A stretch of 38,529 nt of DNA from JAIMBK01 sp040755975 (GTDB lineage: Bacteria > Bacillota > Desulfotomaculia > Desulfotomaculales > Nap2-2B): positions 1 to 38,529 of the forward strand of contig JBFLZY010000020.1 in the NCBI GenBank assembly GCA_040755975.1, given 5' to 3'. The position numbers and the translations under genes were made by a program. Within the stretch, counting starts at the first letter, position 1; every line of letters begins with the position of its first letter. This document shows positions 8,281 to 16,638 of the stretch, in pieces. The notes beneath the pieces were generated by a model. It was given only the letters and a program-made list of their open reading frames with translations. It was not told the DNA's origin and ran no database searches.

Positions 8281-9090
8281 CTATTTGGCTGATTTAGAAG
8301 TTATAGAAACAGGCCGGCTTTCAGGACCATCATATACCAGCAGTTCATAAGGCGGCAAGTGGGCCATCGGCCTCTCACGTGTTATCTCCTCATAGACATG
8401 GGCGACTATGCCGAAGGTCCTGCCTAGAATAAAAAACCCCTTTCCCACTTGCCAGTCAAAACCCATATCAGAAAGCAGCGCCGCTACTGCTCCATCTACA
8501 TTCAAGGGAAGTGCCCTGCCTAAAATCACTTTGGACCGCTTCGTCAACTCCTCCGCCAAATCACAATGTAAACCTTTTATCCCGTATTCCTCAGCTAATT
8601 GGAAAAGCCTTACTGTTCTCGGATCAATTTTATGAACCGGGTGACCAAATCCCGGTAACCGACGACGGGCCGACCTGACCGCCGAAAGGACTTCAACGGC
8701 TACCTCCTCGGCGTTTTTTTCTCCCGACTTGATCCCCGCCGCCGCCTCCTGCAGCACCTGCATGCATTGCTCAATGGCTCCCCCGTGGGAATCGCCCAGG
8801 GCCAGCACACCGGCTGCCACGCAGGCCTGAAACTGCACACCGCCGCTGGCCACCTGCCGGGCCGCCTGAATGGAAGGGGGCCGCACTCCGTGCTCTGCAC
8901 AGGCTACCAGGATAGCCTCAATCATTTCCCCTTCCGCCCGCGAAGGTAGCTCTCCCTTGATCAGGAGACTAACCATCGTACCCAGATTAACATTTCCCAC
9001 CAAATCTATCAGCGAATAGCCCCGCACCAGTATATCTTCCGCCCCAGCCAGTGAAATGGCCGTCCGGTAAAGTGGCTTTTGATCGCTCAC
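8281..9090 (-). CDS. Citryl-CoA lyase-like protein (citrate synthase C-terminal domain only)
   Basis: The 269-aa protein covers the citrate-synthase catalytic core without the large N-terminal domain. The three catalytic positions are present: His102 in GDSHGGA, His150 in PGFGHPVHK and Asp199 in NVDGAVAALLSDMGF. This architecture and length match the stand-alone citryl-CoA lyase of Hydrogenobacter and the C-terminal domain of ATP-citrate lyase, which split citryl-CoA into acetyl-CoA and oxaloacetate. It directly follows the two ligase subunit genes (40-nt gap), which strengthens the assignment. A related CoA ester (methylcitryl-CoA, citramalyl-CoA) remains possible. Start is GTG 9090 with GAGGG/GGAG upstream. 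Confidence 0.8.
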   Translation of the reverse strand: MSDQKPLYRTAISLAGAEDILVRGYSLIDLVGNVNLGTMVSLLIKGELPSRAEGEMIEAILVACAEHGVRPPSIQAARQVASGGVQFQACVAAGVLALGDSHGGAIEQCMQVLQEAAAGIKSGEKNAEEVAVEVLSAVRSARRRLPGFGHPVHKIDPRTVRLFQLAEEYGIKGLHCDLAEELTKRSKVILGRALPLNVDGAVAALLSDMGFDWQVGKGFFILGRTFGIVAHVYEEITRERPMAHLPPYELLVYDGPESRPVSITSKSAK

Positions 9091-9130
9091 CGCTCCACCC
9101 TCTTCCCTTTGTTTTAGTCTGCAACTGCCC

Positions 9131-10030
9131 TTACTTATCTTTTAAAGCCTCCTGCAGCAGGTAGATGATGTTGTCGTACTCATCGGCCACCAAAACCCCA
9201 ACTCTTTTGAAGGCTTCGATTTTGTTGGCCGCCGTGCCCGCCCCGTGCTCCAGAATGGCCCCGGCGTGACCGAATTTTGCTCCCTTGGGCATCTGGTCAA
9301 TGAACCGTCCAGCTACATAAGCGATTACCGGCTTGGTAAATCCGCCGCTCCTTATAAATTCCGCAGCTTCCTCCTCGTAGCTAGTCCCGGGCTCGCAGAA
9401 CATCACTACAGCATTGGTATCCGGGTCAGCTTGAAATAACTCCAGCAAATCCTTGAAGGAAGACCCAATCAGCGCGTCTCCCCCGATTCCTATGCACGTG
9501 CTGCAGCCGAAGCCCGCCCTCTTGATCATCCAGGCGGTTTCGGTGGTCATTCCGCCACTGCGGGATAGCACACCAACGGTGCCCGGCTGGAAACACCTGG
9601 CCTCCTTGCTTCCACCAATAGTGCCAATTTTGGCTTTGCCAGGGCTGATCACACCCAAAGTATTAGGACCAATCACTCTTACCCCACTTTTCCTCGCCAC
9701 CGTCAGCGCTTCAGAACTGTCATGGATGGGTATACGCTCAGTGACCACCACCACCAGGGGAATCCCGGCGTCCACCGCCTCTAAAATGGAGTCTTTGGCC
9801 GCCGCGGGCGGAACGTACACCAAGGCGGCGTTAATCTCGTGATCTTTCATGGCGGACCGAATGGAATTGTACACCGGAACCCCCTCTACCATTTGTCCGC
9901 CCTTTCCCGGAGTAACTCCGGCCACTACCTTCGTACCGTAATTAATCATCAGCCTGGCGGCCACCGATCCTTCCCGGCCGGTAATTCCCTGGATTACTAC
10001 TTTGGTATTCTCATCAACCAGTATGCTCAC
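9131..10030 (-). CDS. SucD/CcsB-like acid-CoA ligase, alpha (phospho-His) subunit
   Basis: The 299-aa protein is the CoA-binding, phosphohistidine-bearing subunit of a succinyl-CoA-synthetase-type ligase. It has VVIQGITGREGS, the SRSGGMTTETAWMIKRAGFGCSTCIGIGGD core and the active-site His in KFGHAGAI. I choose GTG 10030 as start: it is preceded by a GGGGAG site and overlaps the beta-subunit gene by 17 nt, which suggests translational coupling. A longer frame to 10069 adds 13 residues not conserved in the family. The substrate could be succinate, but its pairing with a citryl-CoA-lyase-like gene favours citrate or a related tricarboxylate (the Ccs/Ccl two-step ATP-citrate cleavage route). Confidence 0.82.
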   Translation of the reverse strand: MSILVDENTKVVIQGITGREGSVAARLMINYGTKVVAGVTPGKGGQMVEGVPVYNSIRSAMKDHEINAALVYVPPAAAKDSILEAVDAGIPLVVVVTERIPIHDSSEALTVARKSGVRVIGPNTLGVISPGKAKIGTIGGSKEARCFQPGTVGVLSRSGGMTTETAWMIKRAGFGCSTCIGIGGDALIGSSFKDLLELFQADPDTNAVVMFCEPGTSYEEEAAEFIRSGGFTKPVIAYVAGRFIDQMPKGAKFGHAGAILEHGAGTAANKIEAFKRVGVLVADEYDNIIYLLQEALKDK

Positions 10031-11252
10031 CCTGTGCTCTCTCCCCTTCTTGCTGGTTAACCAGTTCAATCAATTTTTTAGCTGCCTGGACCATGGTGTA
10101 CTCTTCTCCAAAGTATGAAATACCCGCCTCATCGAATATCTTCCGGGCCTCTTCATCATTCAGACCAGTTGCCCGCACCACCATGGGGAATCGTTTGGGA
10201 TCGATACCCAGTTCCCTGACCGCCTGCACAACGGCCTTGGCCACCAGATCCACCTGGGTGTTGCTGGAGATGTTCCCGGCCCGGATAAAACCTTTCAGCC
10301 CCGGCTGGGATAGCACCGTCCGGGCAAGGGCGACAAGTTTTCGCTCGGTGGGATTGCCTCCCATCTCAGTGTAGTTTTTAGGCTTCCCGCCGTATTTGAT
10401 CAGGGTGTCCATCATCACCAAGCTGCCTCCGCCCCCGCCGCACATGAAACCGATATCACCGCTGTCAAACTCCAAAAACCTGGAGGTTCCCCGGTAAGGG
10501 TCAAGCTGATCAGCCTCAATCATTTGCTGTTCCAGGAGGGTAGGCGGGCGCCAGGCCATTTCCTGCCCGTACCGGGCTATATCCTTTAGATCCGGCTGCC
10601 GGAAAAGCGCCTCATCGTCAACCGTCAAGACGACGTCGGCGGCGTAGAACTTGCCTTCCGCTGTTTGAATGACGGGGTTTACTTCGATTAGTCTAAGGTC
10701 ATAGCAGCGGAATACTTTGTAGAGCCGCACCAGCATGTCGGCTGCCGACCTGATTAGTTCGCTTTCCAAGCCGAGCTCCTCCCACAGCTGTCTGGCCTGA
10801 TACTCCCTTAGCCCTTGCAGGATGTGCACATAGAATTTTTTTATCGAAGCCGGGTCGTTTTTAAACATCTCTTCTATGTCAACCCCGCCGGTGGCACTGA
10901 CCATGACCATCGGTCCCCGTGTTAAAGAGTCAAAGGTAATGGCGATGTAGAGCTCCCTGGTAGCCTCAAGGCATTTTTCTACCAAGACCTCTTCGCAAGG
11001 GTATTCCTTTACCTTGGAGCCGATTAAGCTCGCGGCTATTTCGGCTGCCTCCTGAGCACCGAATGCTTTTTTTACAGCCCCTACCTTTCCCCTGCCGCCT
11101 ACAGGCACCAGGGCCTTTATCATCACCTTACCACCATATTCCCTAGCGGCTTCCATGACTTCTTCTATGTTTTTGCAGGCCCTTCCCTCAGGCACCGCTA
11201 TACCCATCTTTTTCATCAGCTGCTTGCCGTGATGCTCCAAAATTTTGGCCAT
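10014..11252 (-). CDS. SucC/CcsA-like acid-CoA ligase, beta (ATP-grasp) subunit
   Basis: The 412-aa ATP-grasp subunit begins MAKILEHHGKQLMKKMGI and includes the nucleotide loop VPVGGRGKVGAVKKA, RELYIAITFDSLTRGP, the metal-binding LIEVNPVIQ and a C-terminal ligase domain. Canonical SucC has an N-G-A-G-L-A-M loop that helps form the active site. Here residues 272-276 are five glycines followed by S-L-V-M-M-D, a pattern like the corresponding loop of ATP-citrate lyase and citryl-CoA synthetase large subunits. That supports a tricarboxylate substrate over succinate. ATG 11252 has GGGGG seven bases upstream and sits 13 nt after the sdhC stop. Confidence 0.82.
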   Translation of the reverse strand: MAKILEHHGKQLMKKMGIAVPEGRACKNIEEVMEAAREYGGKVMIKALVPVGGRGKVGAVKKAFGAQEAAEIAASLIGSKVKEYPCEEVLVEKCLEATRELYIAITFDSLTRGPMVMVSATGGVDIEEMFKNDPASIKKFYVHILQGLREYQARQLWEELGLESELIRSAADMLVRLYKVFRCYDLRLIEVNPVIQTAEGKFYAADVVLTVDDEALFRQPDLKDIARYGQEMAWRPPTLLEQQMIEADQLDPYRGTSRFLEFDSGDIGFMCGGGGGSLVMMDTLIKYGGKPKNYTEMGGNPTERKLVALARTVLSQPGLKGFIRAGNISSNTQVDLVAKAVVQAVRELGIDPKRFPMVVRATGLNDEEARKIFDEAGISYFGEEYTMVQAAKKLIELVNQQEGERAQGEHTG

Positions 11253-11265
11253 TTAAATACCCCCG

Positions 11266-11679
11266 TCAAATAGTTTTAGCCACCGCCAGAAAAGGCCAAA
11301 GGGCCTTCACGCCGATTCCGAACAGGATTATCCCGATACCTCCCAGCACCCAAAAAAGTGCCGCCTGGTTTTTCACGCCCACCCCAAAATCCAGCAACAC
11401 TATCCTCAGCCCGTTCAGGCCGTGGTATAGCACAACTGCCAGCAGAACCAGGTCCAGGCTTATAAAAAACGGACTTTCCAGGCGCGCCATAACCTCGTCA
11501 AAGCGTATTCTCCCGCCCGCGCTGGCAAAGTGAATAACAAATATATGCAGCCCTAAGTAAAAAACCAGCCCTACACCCGTCACCCGCTGAAAAAACCAGG
11601 CCCAGACCCCAAGCCCGCGGGCGCTTTCAACCCACGGTCGGATACCGGCATTTTTTTGATTTAATCTTGACGAAATCAC
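11266..11679 (-). CDS. sdhC: Succinate dehydrogenase/fumarate reductase cytochrome b subunit
   Basis: The 137-aa integral membrane protein has three predicted helices (around GVGLVFYLGLHIFVIHF, FFISLDLVLLAVVLYHGLNGL and LFWVLGGIGIILFGIGV). It carries the SdhC-family R-x-T-G motif (QRVTGVGL) and His residues in helices one and two (LHIFVIH, LYHGLNG) suitable for haem b. Only one membrane subunit gene is present, and the protein is about the size of SdhC or SdhD from the two-subunit anchors. A second small anchor gene is not seen between it and its neighbours, so the complex may carry a dimer of this anchor or use a gene elsewhere. Start GTG 11679 follows GGAGG at ten bases. Confidence 0.85.
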   Translation of the reverse strand: MISSRLNQKNAGIRPWVESARGLGVWAWFFQRVTGVGLVFYLGLHIFVIHFASAGGRIRFDEVMARLESPFFISLDLVLLAVVLYHGLNGLRIVLLDFGVGVKNQAALFWVLGGIGIILFGIGVKALWPFLAVAKTI

Positions 11680-11700
11680 CTTAAAATTACCTCCTCCCCC

Positions 11701-12471
11701 TTAGATACTTTTCATTTGTGCACTACTGGCGTATTTTGAGCGACCCCAACTAAACGCCCTCTTGAGGCGGTCTACTGTGACCATCCTGCGCATAGAAAAT
11801 ATGGATTCTGCCGGCTTAAGATCCCACGGACAGACATCCACGCAGCGGAACAAAGCGTCGCAGCCCCACAGGCCGCTGTCGCTGTCGAGCATTTTTAAGC
11901 GTTGCTCAGAAGCCTCGTCCCTGGGGTCGCATAGGAACCGGTACGCTTCCTGCATGGCCTGGGGTCCAAGATAGCATCTCTCCCGCCTGGTCACCAAGCA
12001 GCCAGCATAACACCCCGCGCACAAGATACAGGTGATGAACTTTTCTATAATCTTTGAAGTCTTTTCTGTAATCAGTATTTCTTTTTGCCGTTTCCCCTCG
12101 GCACTGATCAGCCAGGGTTGAATTTTTTTGTAGGCGTCCCAGAAAGGCTTGAGATCCACCACCAGATCCTTGATCACCGACAGGGTAGGAAGGGGCTTAA
12201 CGGTCACGATTTGGGTTTTCAATTCCCACATCTTGGTACGGCAGGCCAGCCTTATTTCCCCGTTCACCCTGACCGCGCACGACCCGCAAACTGCACTGCG
12301 GCAAGCATACCTGTAAGCCAGTGAGGGATCATGGTGCTGCCGGATGAAATGCAGACCCTCCAGCACAGAAGCGTCTTCCTGTAGTTCAACTTCATACTGG
12401 ACTTCACGTGGCTGATAGTCAGACTCCGGGTGAAAACGCTGCACCCGGAAAGTGTACCACTGCATTGCCAT
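11701..12471 (-). CDS. sdhB: Succinate dehydrogenase/fumarate reductase iron-sulfur subunit
   Basis: The 256-aa protein carries the full cysteine set of SdhB/FrdB. Cys57, 62, 65 and 77 bind [2Fe-2S] in the plant-ferredoxin domain. Cys148, 151, 154 and 158 (CILCAGCYAGC) and Cys204, 210 and 214 (CDALFRCVDVCP) serve the [4Fe-4S] and [3Fe-4S] clusters. It passes electrons between the flavoprotein and the membrane subunit. ATG 12471 has GGGAG four bases upstream; a second ATG two codons on would have a more usual ten-base spacing. Gaps to sdhA and sdhC are about 20 nt, so the three genes form one transcription unit. Confidence 0.93.
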   Translation of the reverse strand: MAMQWYTFRVQRFHPESDYQPREVQYEVELQEDASVLEGLHFIRQHHDPSLAYRYACRSAVCGSCAVRVNGEIRLACRTKMWELKTQIVTVKPLPTLSVIKDLVVDLKPFWDAYKKIQPWLISAEGKRQKEILITEKTSKIIEKFITCILCAGCYAGCLVTRRERCYLGPQAMQEAYRFLCDPRDEASEQRLKMLDSDSGLWGCDALFRCVDVCPWDLKPAESIFSMRRMVTVDRLKRAFSWGRSKYASSAQMKSI

Positions 12472-12491
12472 TCAACTCCCGCCCAAGAAGT

Positions 12492-14180
12492 TTAATAGGA
12501 CCTTTCCGAAGGCTGGAACCGGGTAATGGTAACAGGTTCATAATCAAAACAAATTCCATCTCCATCGGAAAAGGCCAGGGTGTGCTTCAACCAGTTGACG
12601 TCATCCCGATCTGGATAATCGGTCCGGTAGTGGGAACCACGGCTTTCTTTTCGCCTCAGCGCCCCTAAAGTAATAATCTCAGCCAGAGTTAACATGTTTT
12701 CCAGTTCGAGAATTTCAACCAGTTCATTGTTATACAACATCGATTTCTGTATAATTCCCACGCGCCTGCTGCGCTCCTGAAGCACCTTGATTTTTTCCAG
12801 GGCTTCCTCCAAACCCTTTTGATCCCGGAAAATGCCGACTTTTTGAATCATCACCTGACCCAGTTCTTTCTTCAGGGCAAATGAGCTTTCTCCTCCATTG
12901 TCCCGAGTACAAATTTCCCGGAGACGTTTTTCTTCGGCCAGCAACTCCCCTTCCGAAACATCTGGATAACCCACTTGCCTACACCACTCCAAGGCGGTTC
13001 TTCCTACTCTACGACCAAACACAACTGTCTCCTGAAGGGAGTTTCCACCTAGCCTGTTGGCACCCTGGACACTGACACAGGCGCATTCCCCGGCAGCGAA
13101 AAATCCTTCCAAGCCGGTGCGGCCGTCAACGTCGGTTTTAATCCCCCCCATGGAATAATGCTGAGCCGGCTGAATGGGGATGCATTCCTTGATCATGTCC
13201 ACCCCAGCGAAACGGATGGCCAGTTCTCTGTTCTTGGGCAGGTACTTCATGATTTTTTCAGCCCCCAGGTGTCTTAGATCCAGATAAACGAATTCCTGCC
13301 CCCCGATGCCCCGCCCCTCGTTTATTTCGGTCTGGATCCCGCGGGCCACGATATCTCTGGTGGCCAACTCGTATTTCTGGGGAGCATATTTACCCATAAA
13401 CCTTTCCCCGTCCCCGTTTATCAGATAGCCACCGGAAGTCCGGCAGGCCTCGCTCATCAGTATGTTGGTTTGATATAAGGAGGTAGGATGGAACTGGATA
13501 AACTCCATGTCCTTCAATACCGCACCGGCCCGGAAAGATATGACCATCCCGTCCCCAGTAGTATTCAGAGCGTTGGTAGACCTGCCGTATACCTGCCCGC
13601 AGCCGCCGGTACAAAAAACCACCGCTTTTCCCCTAACGAACTTCATATCTCCCGCAACCAGATCGAAGACCGTCACGCCTACCGCCCGCTGTCTGCCGTC
13701 CAGAATCAGTCTGGTGACCACCCACTCGTCGAACAGGTCCACTTCCTGCCGCAGGCACTGGCTGAACAAGGACCTCAGGATAAAGGACCCGGTTTTGTCG
13801 GCGGCGAAAATTAACCGGGCGTAGTTTTGTCCACCGCTGCCGCTGGGCTTGTCGGCATATCGGCCTGCCTTGTCCCTAGTGTACATAACCCCGAACTTTT
13901 CCAGTTCTAGGGTCACCTCGGCGCCCTCCCTGCACAAAACCTCGACAGCACTCTGGTCGCCTAGGTAATCACCCCCCTTGACGGTGTCAAACATGTGCGC
14001 CTCCCAGGTGTCGCCTTCCCGGAAGGCAGCGTTAATGGAGGTGGCCATCACTGACTGGGCCCGCATGGGGTGGGTTTTAGAGATCACCGCCACCCTAGCC
14101 GACCGGGAGCACTCCACCGCCGCGCGCAGCCCGGTGATCCCGGCTCCCACAATGACGATATCGTAAGTTAGAACTTCCAC
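12492..14180 (-). CDS. sdhA: Succinate dehydrogenase/fumarate reductase flavoprotein, covalent-FAD His replaced
   Basis: The 562-aa flavoprotein has the N-terminal dinucleotide fold (YDIVIVGAGITGLRAA), FDTVKGGDYLGDQ, the catalytic-site motifs FIQFHPTSLY, HYSMGGIKTD and ANRLGGNSL, and a helical C-terminal domain. In canonical SdhA and FrdA the motif R-S-H-T carries the His that covalently holds FAD. Here it is R40-A-Q42-S, so FAD is probably bound non-covalently. Work on E. coli FrdA showed that replacing this His abolishes most succinate oxidation but keeps fumarate reduction, so this enzyme may run as a fumarate reductase. GTG 14180 is preceded by GAGGAG and overlaps the translation signals of the fumarase beta stop six nt away. 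Confidence 0.9.
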   Translation of the reverse strand: MEVLTYDIVIVGAGITGLRAAVECSRSARVAVISKTHPMRAQSVMATSINAAFREGDTWEAHMFDTVKGGDYLGDQSAVEVLCREGAEVTLELEKFGVMYTRDKAGRYADKPSGSGGQNYARLIFAADKTGSFILRSLFSQCLRQEVDLFDEWVVTRLILDGRQRAVGVTVFDLVAGDMKFVRGKAVVFCTGGCGQVYGRSTNALNTTGDGMVISFRAGAVLKDMEFIQFHPTSLYQTNILMSEACRTSGGYLINGDGERFMGKYAPQKYELATRDIVARGIQTEINEGRGIGGQEFVYLDLRHLGAEKIMKYLPKNRELAIRFAGVDMIKECIPIQPAQHYSMGGIKTDVDGRTGLEGFFAAGECACVSVQGANRLGGNSLQETVVFGRRVGRTALEWCRQVGYPDVSEGELLAEEKRLREICTRDNGGESSFALKKELGQVMIQKVGIFRDQKGLEEALEKIKVLQERSRRVGIIQKSMLYNNELVEILELENMLTLAEIITLGALRRKESRGSHYRTDYPDRDDVNWLKHTLAFSDGDGICFDYEPVTITRFQPSERSY

Positions 14181-14186
14181 TTCTTT

Positions 14187-14882
14187 TTACTCCTCGCCAG
14201 GATTATAGTTTTTAAAACAATCTGCCACCTGCGGTACCCCCGGTAGTGAAGGGGGCCAGTATACGTACCGATAGTCTGGGTGAATATTCAAATCCACATA
14301 AATATCAGCCAGCCTCCGGCCCACCTGCTCCATGGTTTTGCCGTACAGGTTGTCGCCGCTGGCGTCAATGGCTACGATCAGTGCCCCCAGGTTCTCCACC
14401 TCCAACTCCCAGACGGCCTCGGGCAGACCCATCTCAGCCCAGTGCACAGCAATCACCCTCCTTACATTTTGGGCATAGACACCGGCGCACCCCCCTACTG
14501 TAGCCAAAAAAACCGATCCAGTCCTTTGCAAGGCCGCAATAGCCTCCGGCCCGAGGCCTCCCTTGCCGATCACGGCCTTTACCTGGAACTCCTCCAGGAG
14601 GCGGGGGGTAACACCGGTAAAGCGGTAACTGGTGGTGGAGCCGACCGAGGTAACTTCCCAATTATCCCTGTCCCTTCTGACCACTGGCCCGCAGTGCCAG
14701 ACTGCCGCTCCCTTCAGATTCATCGGGGGGGTTAAGCCCCTATCCGCGTTACTGAAAAGAAGCTGGTGGGCGCTATCCCGCATGGTGAAGACGGTTCCAT
14801 TCAGATAAACTATATCCCCCACTCGCAATAGACTAACTTCCTTGTCTTCCTCCAAAGGAAAACTAATATGCCTAATCACCAT
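14187..14882 (-). CDS. Class I fumarase/tartrate dehydratase-type hydro-lyase, beta subunit
   Basis: The 231-aa protein matches the C-terminal (beta) half of class I Fe-S fumarases: GDIVYLNGTVFTMRDSAHQLLF, SYRFTGVTPRLLEEFQVKAVIGKGGLG, HWAEMGLPEAVWELEVENLGALIVAIDASGDNLY. It folds with the alpha subunit encoded just upstream to form the fumarate/malate (or related) hydratase. I choose ATG 14882, five bases after GAGG; a GTG at 14888 overlaps that site. The start overlaps the alpha gene by 11 nt. Mesaconase and L-tartrate dehydratase share the fold, so the exact substrate is inferred from the adjacent sdh genes. Confidence 0.88.
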   Translation of the reverse strand: MVIRHISFPLEEDKEVSLLRVGDIVYLNGTVFTMRDSAHQLLFSNADRGLTPPMNLKGAAVWHCGPVVRRDRDNWEVTSVGSTTSYRFTGVTPRLLEEFQVKAVIGKGGLGPEAIAALQRTGSVFLATVGGCAGVYAQNVRRVIAVHWAEMGLPEAVWELEVENLGALIVAIDASGDNLYGKTMEQVGRRLADIYVDLNIHPDYRYVYWPPSLPGVPQVADCFKNYNPGEE

Positions 14883-15771
14883 TTTCACCTCGATGGGTTA
14901 TCCACTCTATTTTCCCGCTCTTGTAAAACCTAGCGGTGGCAAAGCGGTTCGGCCAGCAACTGAAGGCCACGGCCACGGGAATTGAGGCGGTGTGGGACCC
15001 GCAGCACTCCATATGTACGGCCAGCACCGTTGTATCCCCGCCCAAACCCATCGTTCCGATGCCGGTTTTGTTTAATGCATTGAACAGGTCCTTTTCTAGT
15101 TCGGCCATAGCCGGGTCGGGGTGAAACCGTCCCGGCGGCAACCGCTTCAAAGCCTTAAAAGCCAGGTTAAGGGCCATATCGGGGTTACCTCCCACCCCCA
15201 CTCCAATGGTGGTGGGAGGGCACGGAATACCCCCCGCCATGGTTACGAAATCGAAAACCACCTTTTTTACTCCCTCCGCCCTCGGCATGGTTGGGGCCAG
15301 GGTAACTACCCCCGACCTAAAAGCTGATCCGCCACCCCTCAGTAAAGCGGTAATTTCGAGGTAATCCCGACCATAGCAATAGCCGTAATATATGTAAGGA
15401 ACCCCCCATCCAGTATTGGTGCCCGGGTTATCCTTAGTCAAGGGATGTACAACATTTTGGCGCAAAGGAAGTTCACGAGCTACTTTTTGAACTGCAGCGG
15501 TAAAAATTGAATCAAAGTCAACATTCAGTGGAAATTCCGAACCGATATTTACTTCAAACGCCGGAATGCCGGGGTCTTGACATATACTCAACTTTTTTTG
15601 CTTGGCTATGTCCAAGTTCCGTACAATTGTTTGCAACTGCGCCTTGGCTGTATGGTCATTTTCCTTTTCTTCAGCAAGATGAATTACTTCTTCTACCTCG
15701 ACCGGCAGTTGGGTAGCCGCCTGAACCAAGAGCTTTTCAGCAATTTCTCTAATAGCAATTTCCAACGACAT
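14872..15771 (-). CDS. Class I fumarase/tartrate dehydratase-type hydro-lyase, alpha subunit
   Basis: The 299-aa alpha subunit carries the [4Fe-4S] ligands expected for the family: Cys in LSICQDPGIPAF, in GGIPCPPTTIGVGVGG and in HMECCGSHTASIPVA. The usual C-Q-D-T-G reads C-Q-D-P-G here, a conservative local variation. Together with the beta subunit it would hydrate fumarate to malate or the reverse. It is the first structural gene after the IclR regulator (59-nt gap). ATG 15771 has a GGGAGGG site about 15 bases upstream, a long spacing. Oxygen-sensitive class I fumarase fits an anaerobe. Confidence 0.9.
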   Translation of the reverse strand: MSLEIAIREIAEKLLVQAATQLPVEVEEVIHLAEEKENDHTAKAQLQTIVRNLDIAKQKKLSICQDPGIPAFEVNIGSEFPLNVDFDSIFTAAVQKVARELPLRQNVVHPLTKDNPGTNTGWGVPYIYYGYCYGRDYLEITALLRGGGSAFRSGVVTLAPTMPRAEGVKKVVFDFVTMAGGIPCPPTTIGVGVGGNPDMALNLAFKALKRLPPGRFHPDPAMAELEKDLFNALNKTGIGTMGLGGDTTVLAVHMECCGSHTASIPVAVAFSCWPNRFATARFYKSGKIEWITHRGENGD

Positions 15772-15806
15772 ATTTTACTTTTCTACCCTCCCTAACCGCA
15801 GGCAAT

Positions 15807-15829
15807 AATTCCATTTTCACCCCGGAATT
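15807..15829. promoter_or_regulatory. Inverted repeat between iclR and the fumarase genes
   Basis: AATTCC (15807-15812) and GGAATT (15824-15829) form an inverted repeat with 11 bases between them. The same ATTCC/GGAAT half-sites occur with tighter spacing upstream of the iclR gene (16639-16655). It may be a second, weaker regulator site in front of the structural genes. The shared half-site is the only evidence. Confidence 0.3.
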
Positions 15830-15830
15830 T

Positions 15831-16622
15831 TTAACTAACATTTGCCCCCATAAGCTTTGATATTTCTCGGGATGCATGTTTGACTAGCTCAATATACAAA
15901 TCAACTTTATCAGACGTAAATTTGCTAACCGGACCCGATATATTAATGCATCCTACGAGATTGTTTAAATAATTAAATATCGGGGCAGCAACAGTAGAAA
16001 TCCCTACTCCTAACTCATCAACCGTATAGGCATAACCTTTGACCCGTATATCGGCCAACTCTTTTCTGAGTAAATCCACTTTGATATTTCCGGCCTTGGG
16101 ATTATATAAAATTTGCGTCTTGATAATCTCCTCAATCTCATCTTCAGGCAGAAACGCCATTAAGACTTTTCCTGTAGCCCCTTTGTATAGCGGGCTTCTC
16201 GCCCCAATAGGCAGGTAATATCTAATGATTCCCTGGCTTTCAATTCTCTCGATACAAACCCTGCTCTGCTCCTGGACGATATTCAAAGACACTGCCTCCC
16301 CAGTTTTGGCGGCGATGTCTTTCATGTATGGCAGGGCAACTTTTCTCAAATCCATTTGATTAATCACGATTGATCCCAACTGGAAGATTTTGAATCCCAA
16401 TGAATATTCGTGTGTTTTTTCATTCTGTTGAACCAATCCCTTTGCCTCTAAAGTTCTCAGAATCCTGTACGTAGTCGTTTTGGGAAGCTTAACGGTCTCA
16501 GAAATTTCAGCAAGACTTAAGGTGGGCTTTGGGGAGATAAAAGCAAAAAGAATATCACACGTTCTTTCTACCGATCTGACTGTTTCATTATCAAAATCCG
16601 GCTTTCCTTTCCTGTTAGGCAA
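15831..16622 (-). CDS. IclR-family transcriptional regulator
   Basis: The 263-aa protein has an N-terminal winged helix-turn-helix (TVRSVERTCDILFAF then LSLAEISETVKLPKTTTYRILRTLEAKGLV) and a C-terminal IclR effector domain (YKGATGKVLMAFLPEDEI, KGYAYTVDELGVGISTVAAPIF, CINISGPVSKFT). It is divergent from nothing: it leads the minus-strand catabolic array, so it probably controls its own operon in response to a carboxylate. Start is TTG 16622 with AGGTG about ten bases upstream. A near-palindrome lies 17 bp before the start. The protein is full length. Confidence 0.92.
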   Translation of the reverse strand: MPNRKGKPDFDNETVRSVERTCDILFAFISPKPTLSLAEISETVKLPKTTTYRILRTLEAKGLVQQNEKTHEYSLGFKIFQLGSIVINQMDLRKVALPYMKDIAAKTGEAVSLNIVQEQSRVCIERIESQGIIRYYLPIGARSPLYKGATGKVLMAFLPEDEIEEIIKTQILYNPKAGNIKVDLLRKELADIRVKGYAYTVDELGVGISTVAAPIFNYLNNLVGCINISGPVSKFTSDKVDLYIELVKHASREISKLMGANVS

Positions 16623-16638
16623 GATACAGACACCTCAT

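Noticed and set aside
8281..9090. Full citrate synthase or 2-methylcitrate synthase
   Set aside because: The protein has only the catalytic core (269 aa) and lacks the large N-terminal domain; citryl-CoA lyase fits better.
12492..14180. L-aspartate oxidase (NadB)
   Set aside because: The missing FAD-binding His is shared with NadB, but the gene is flanked by sdhB and sdhC and keeps SdhA-specific motifs.
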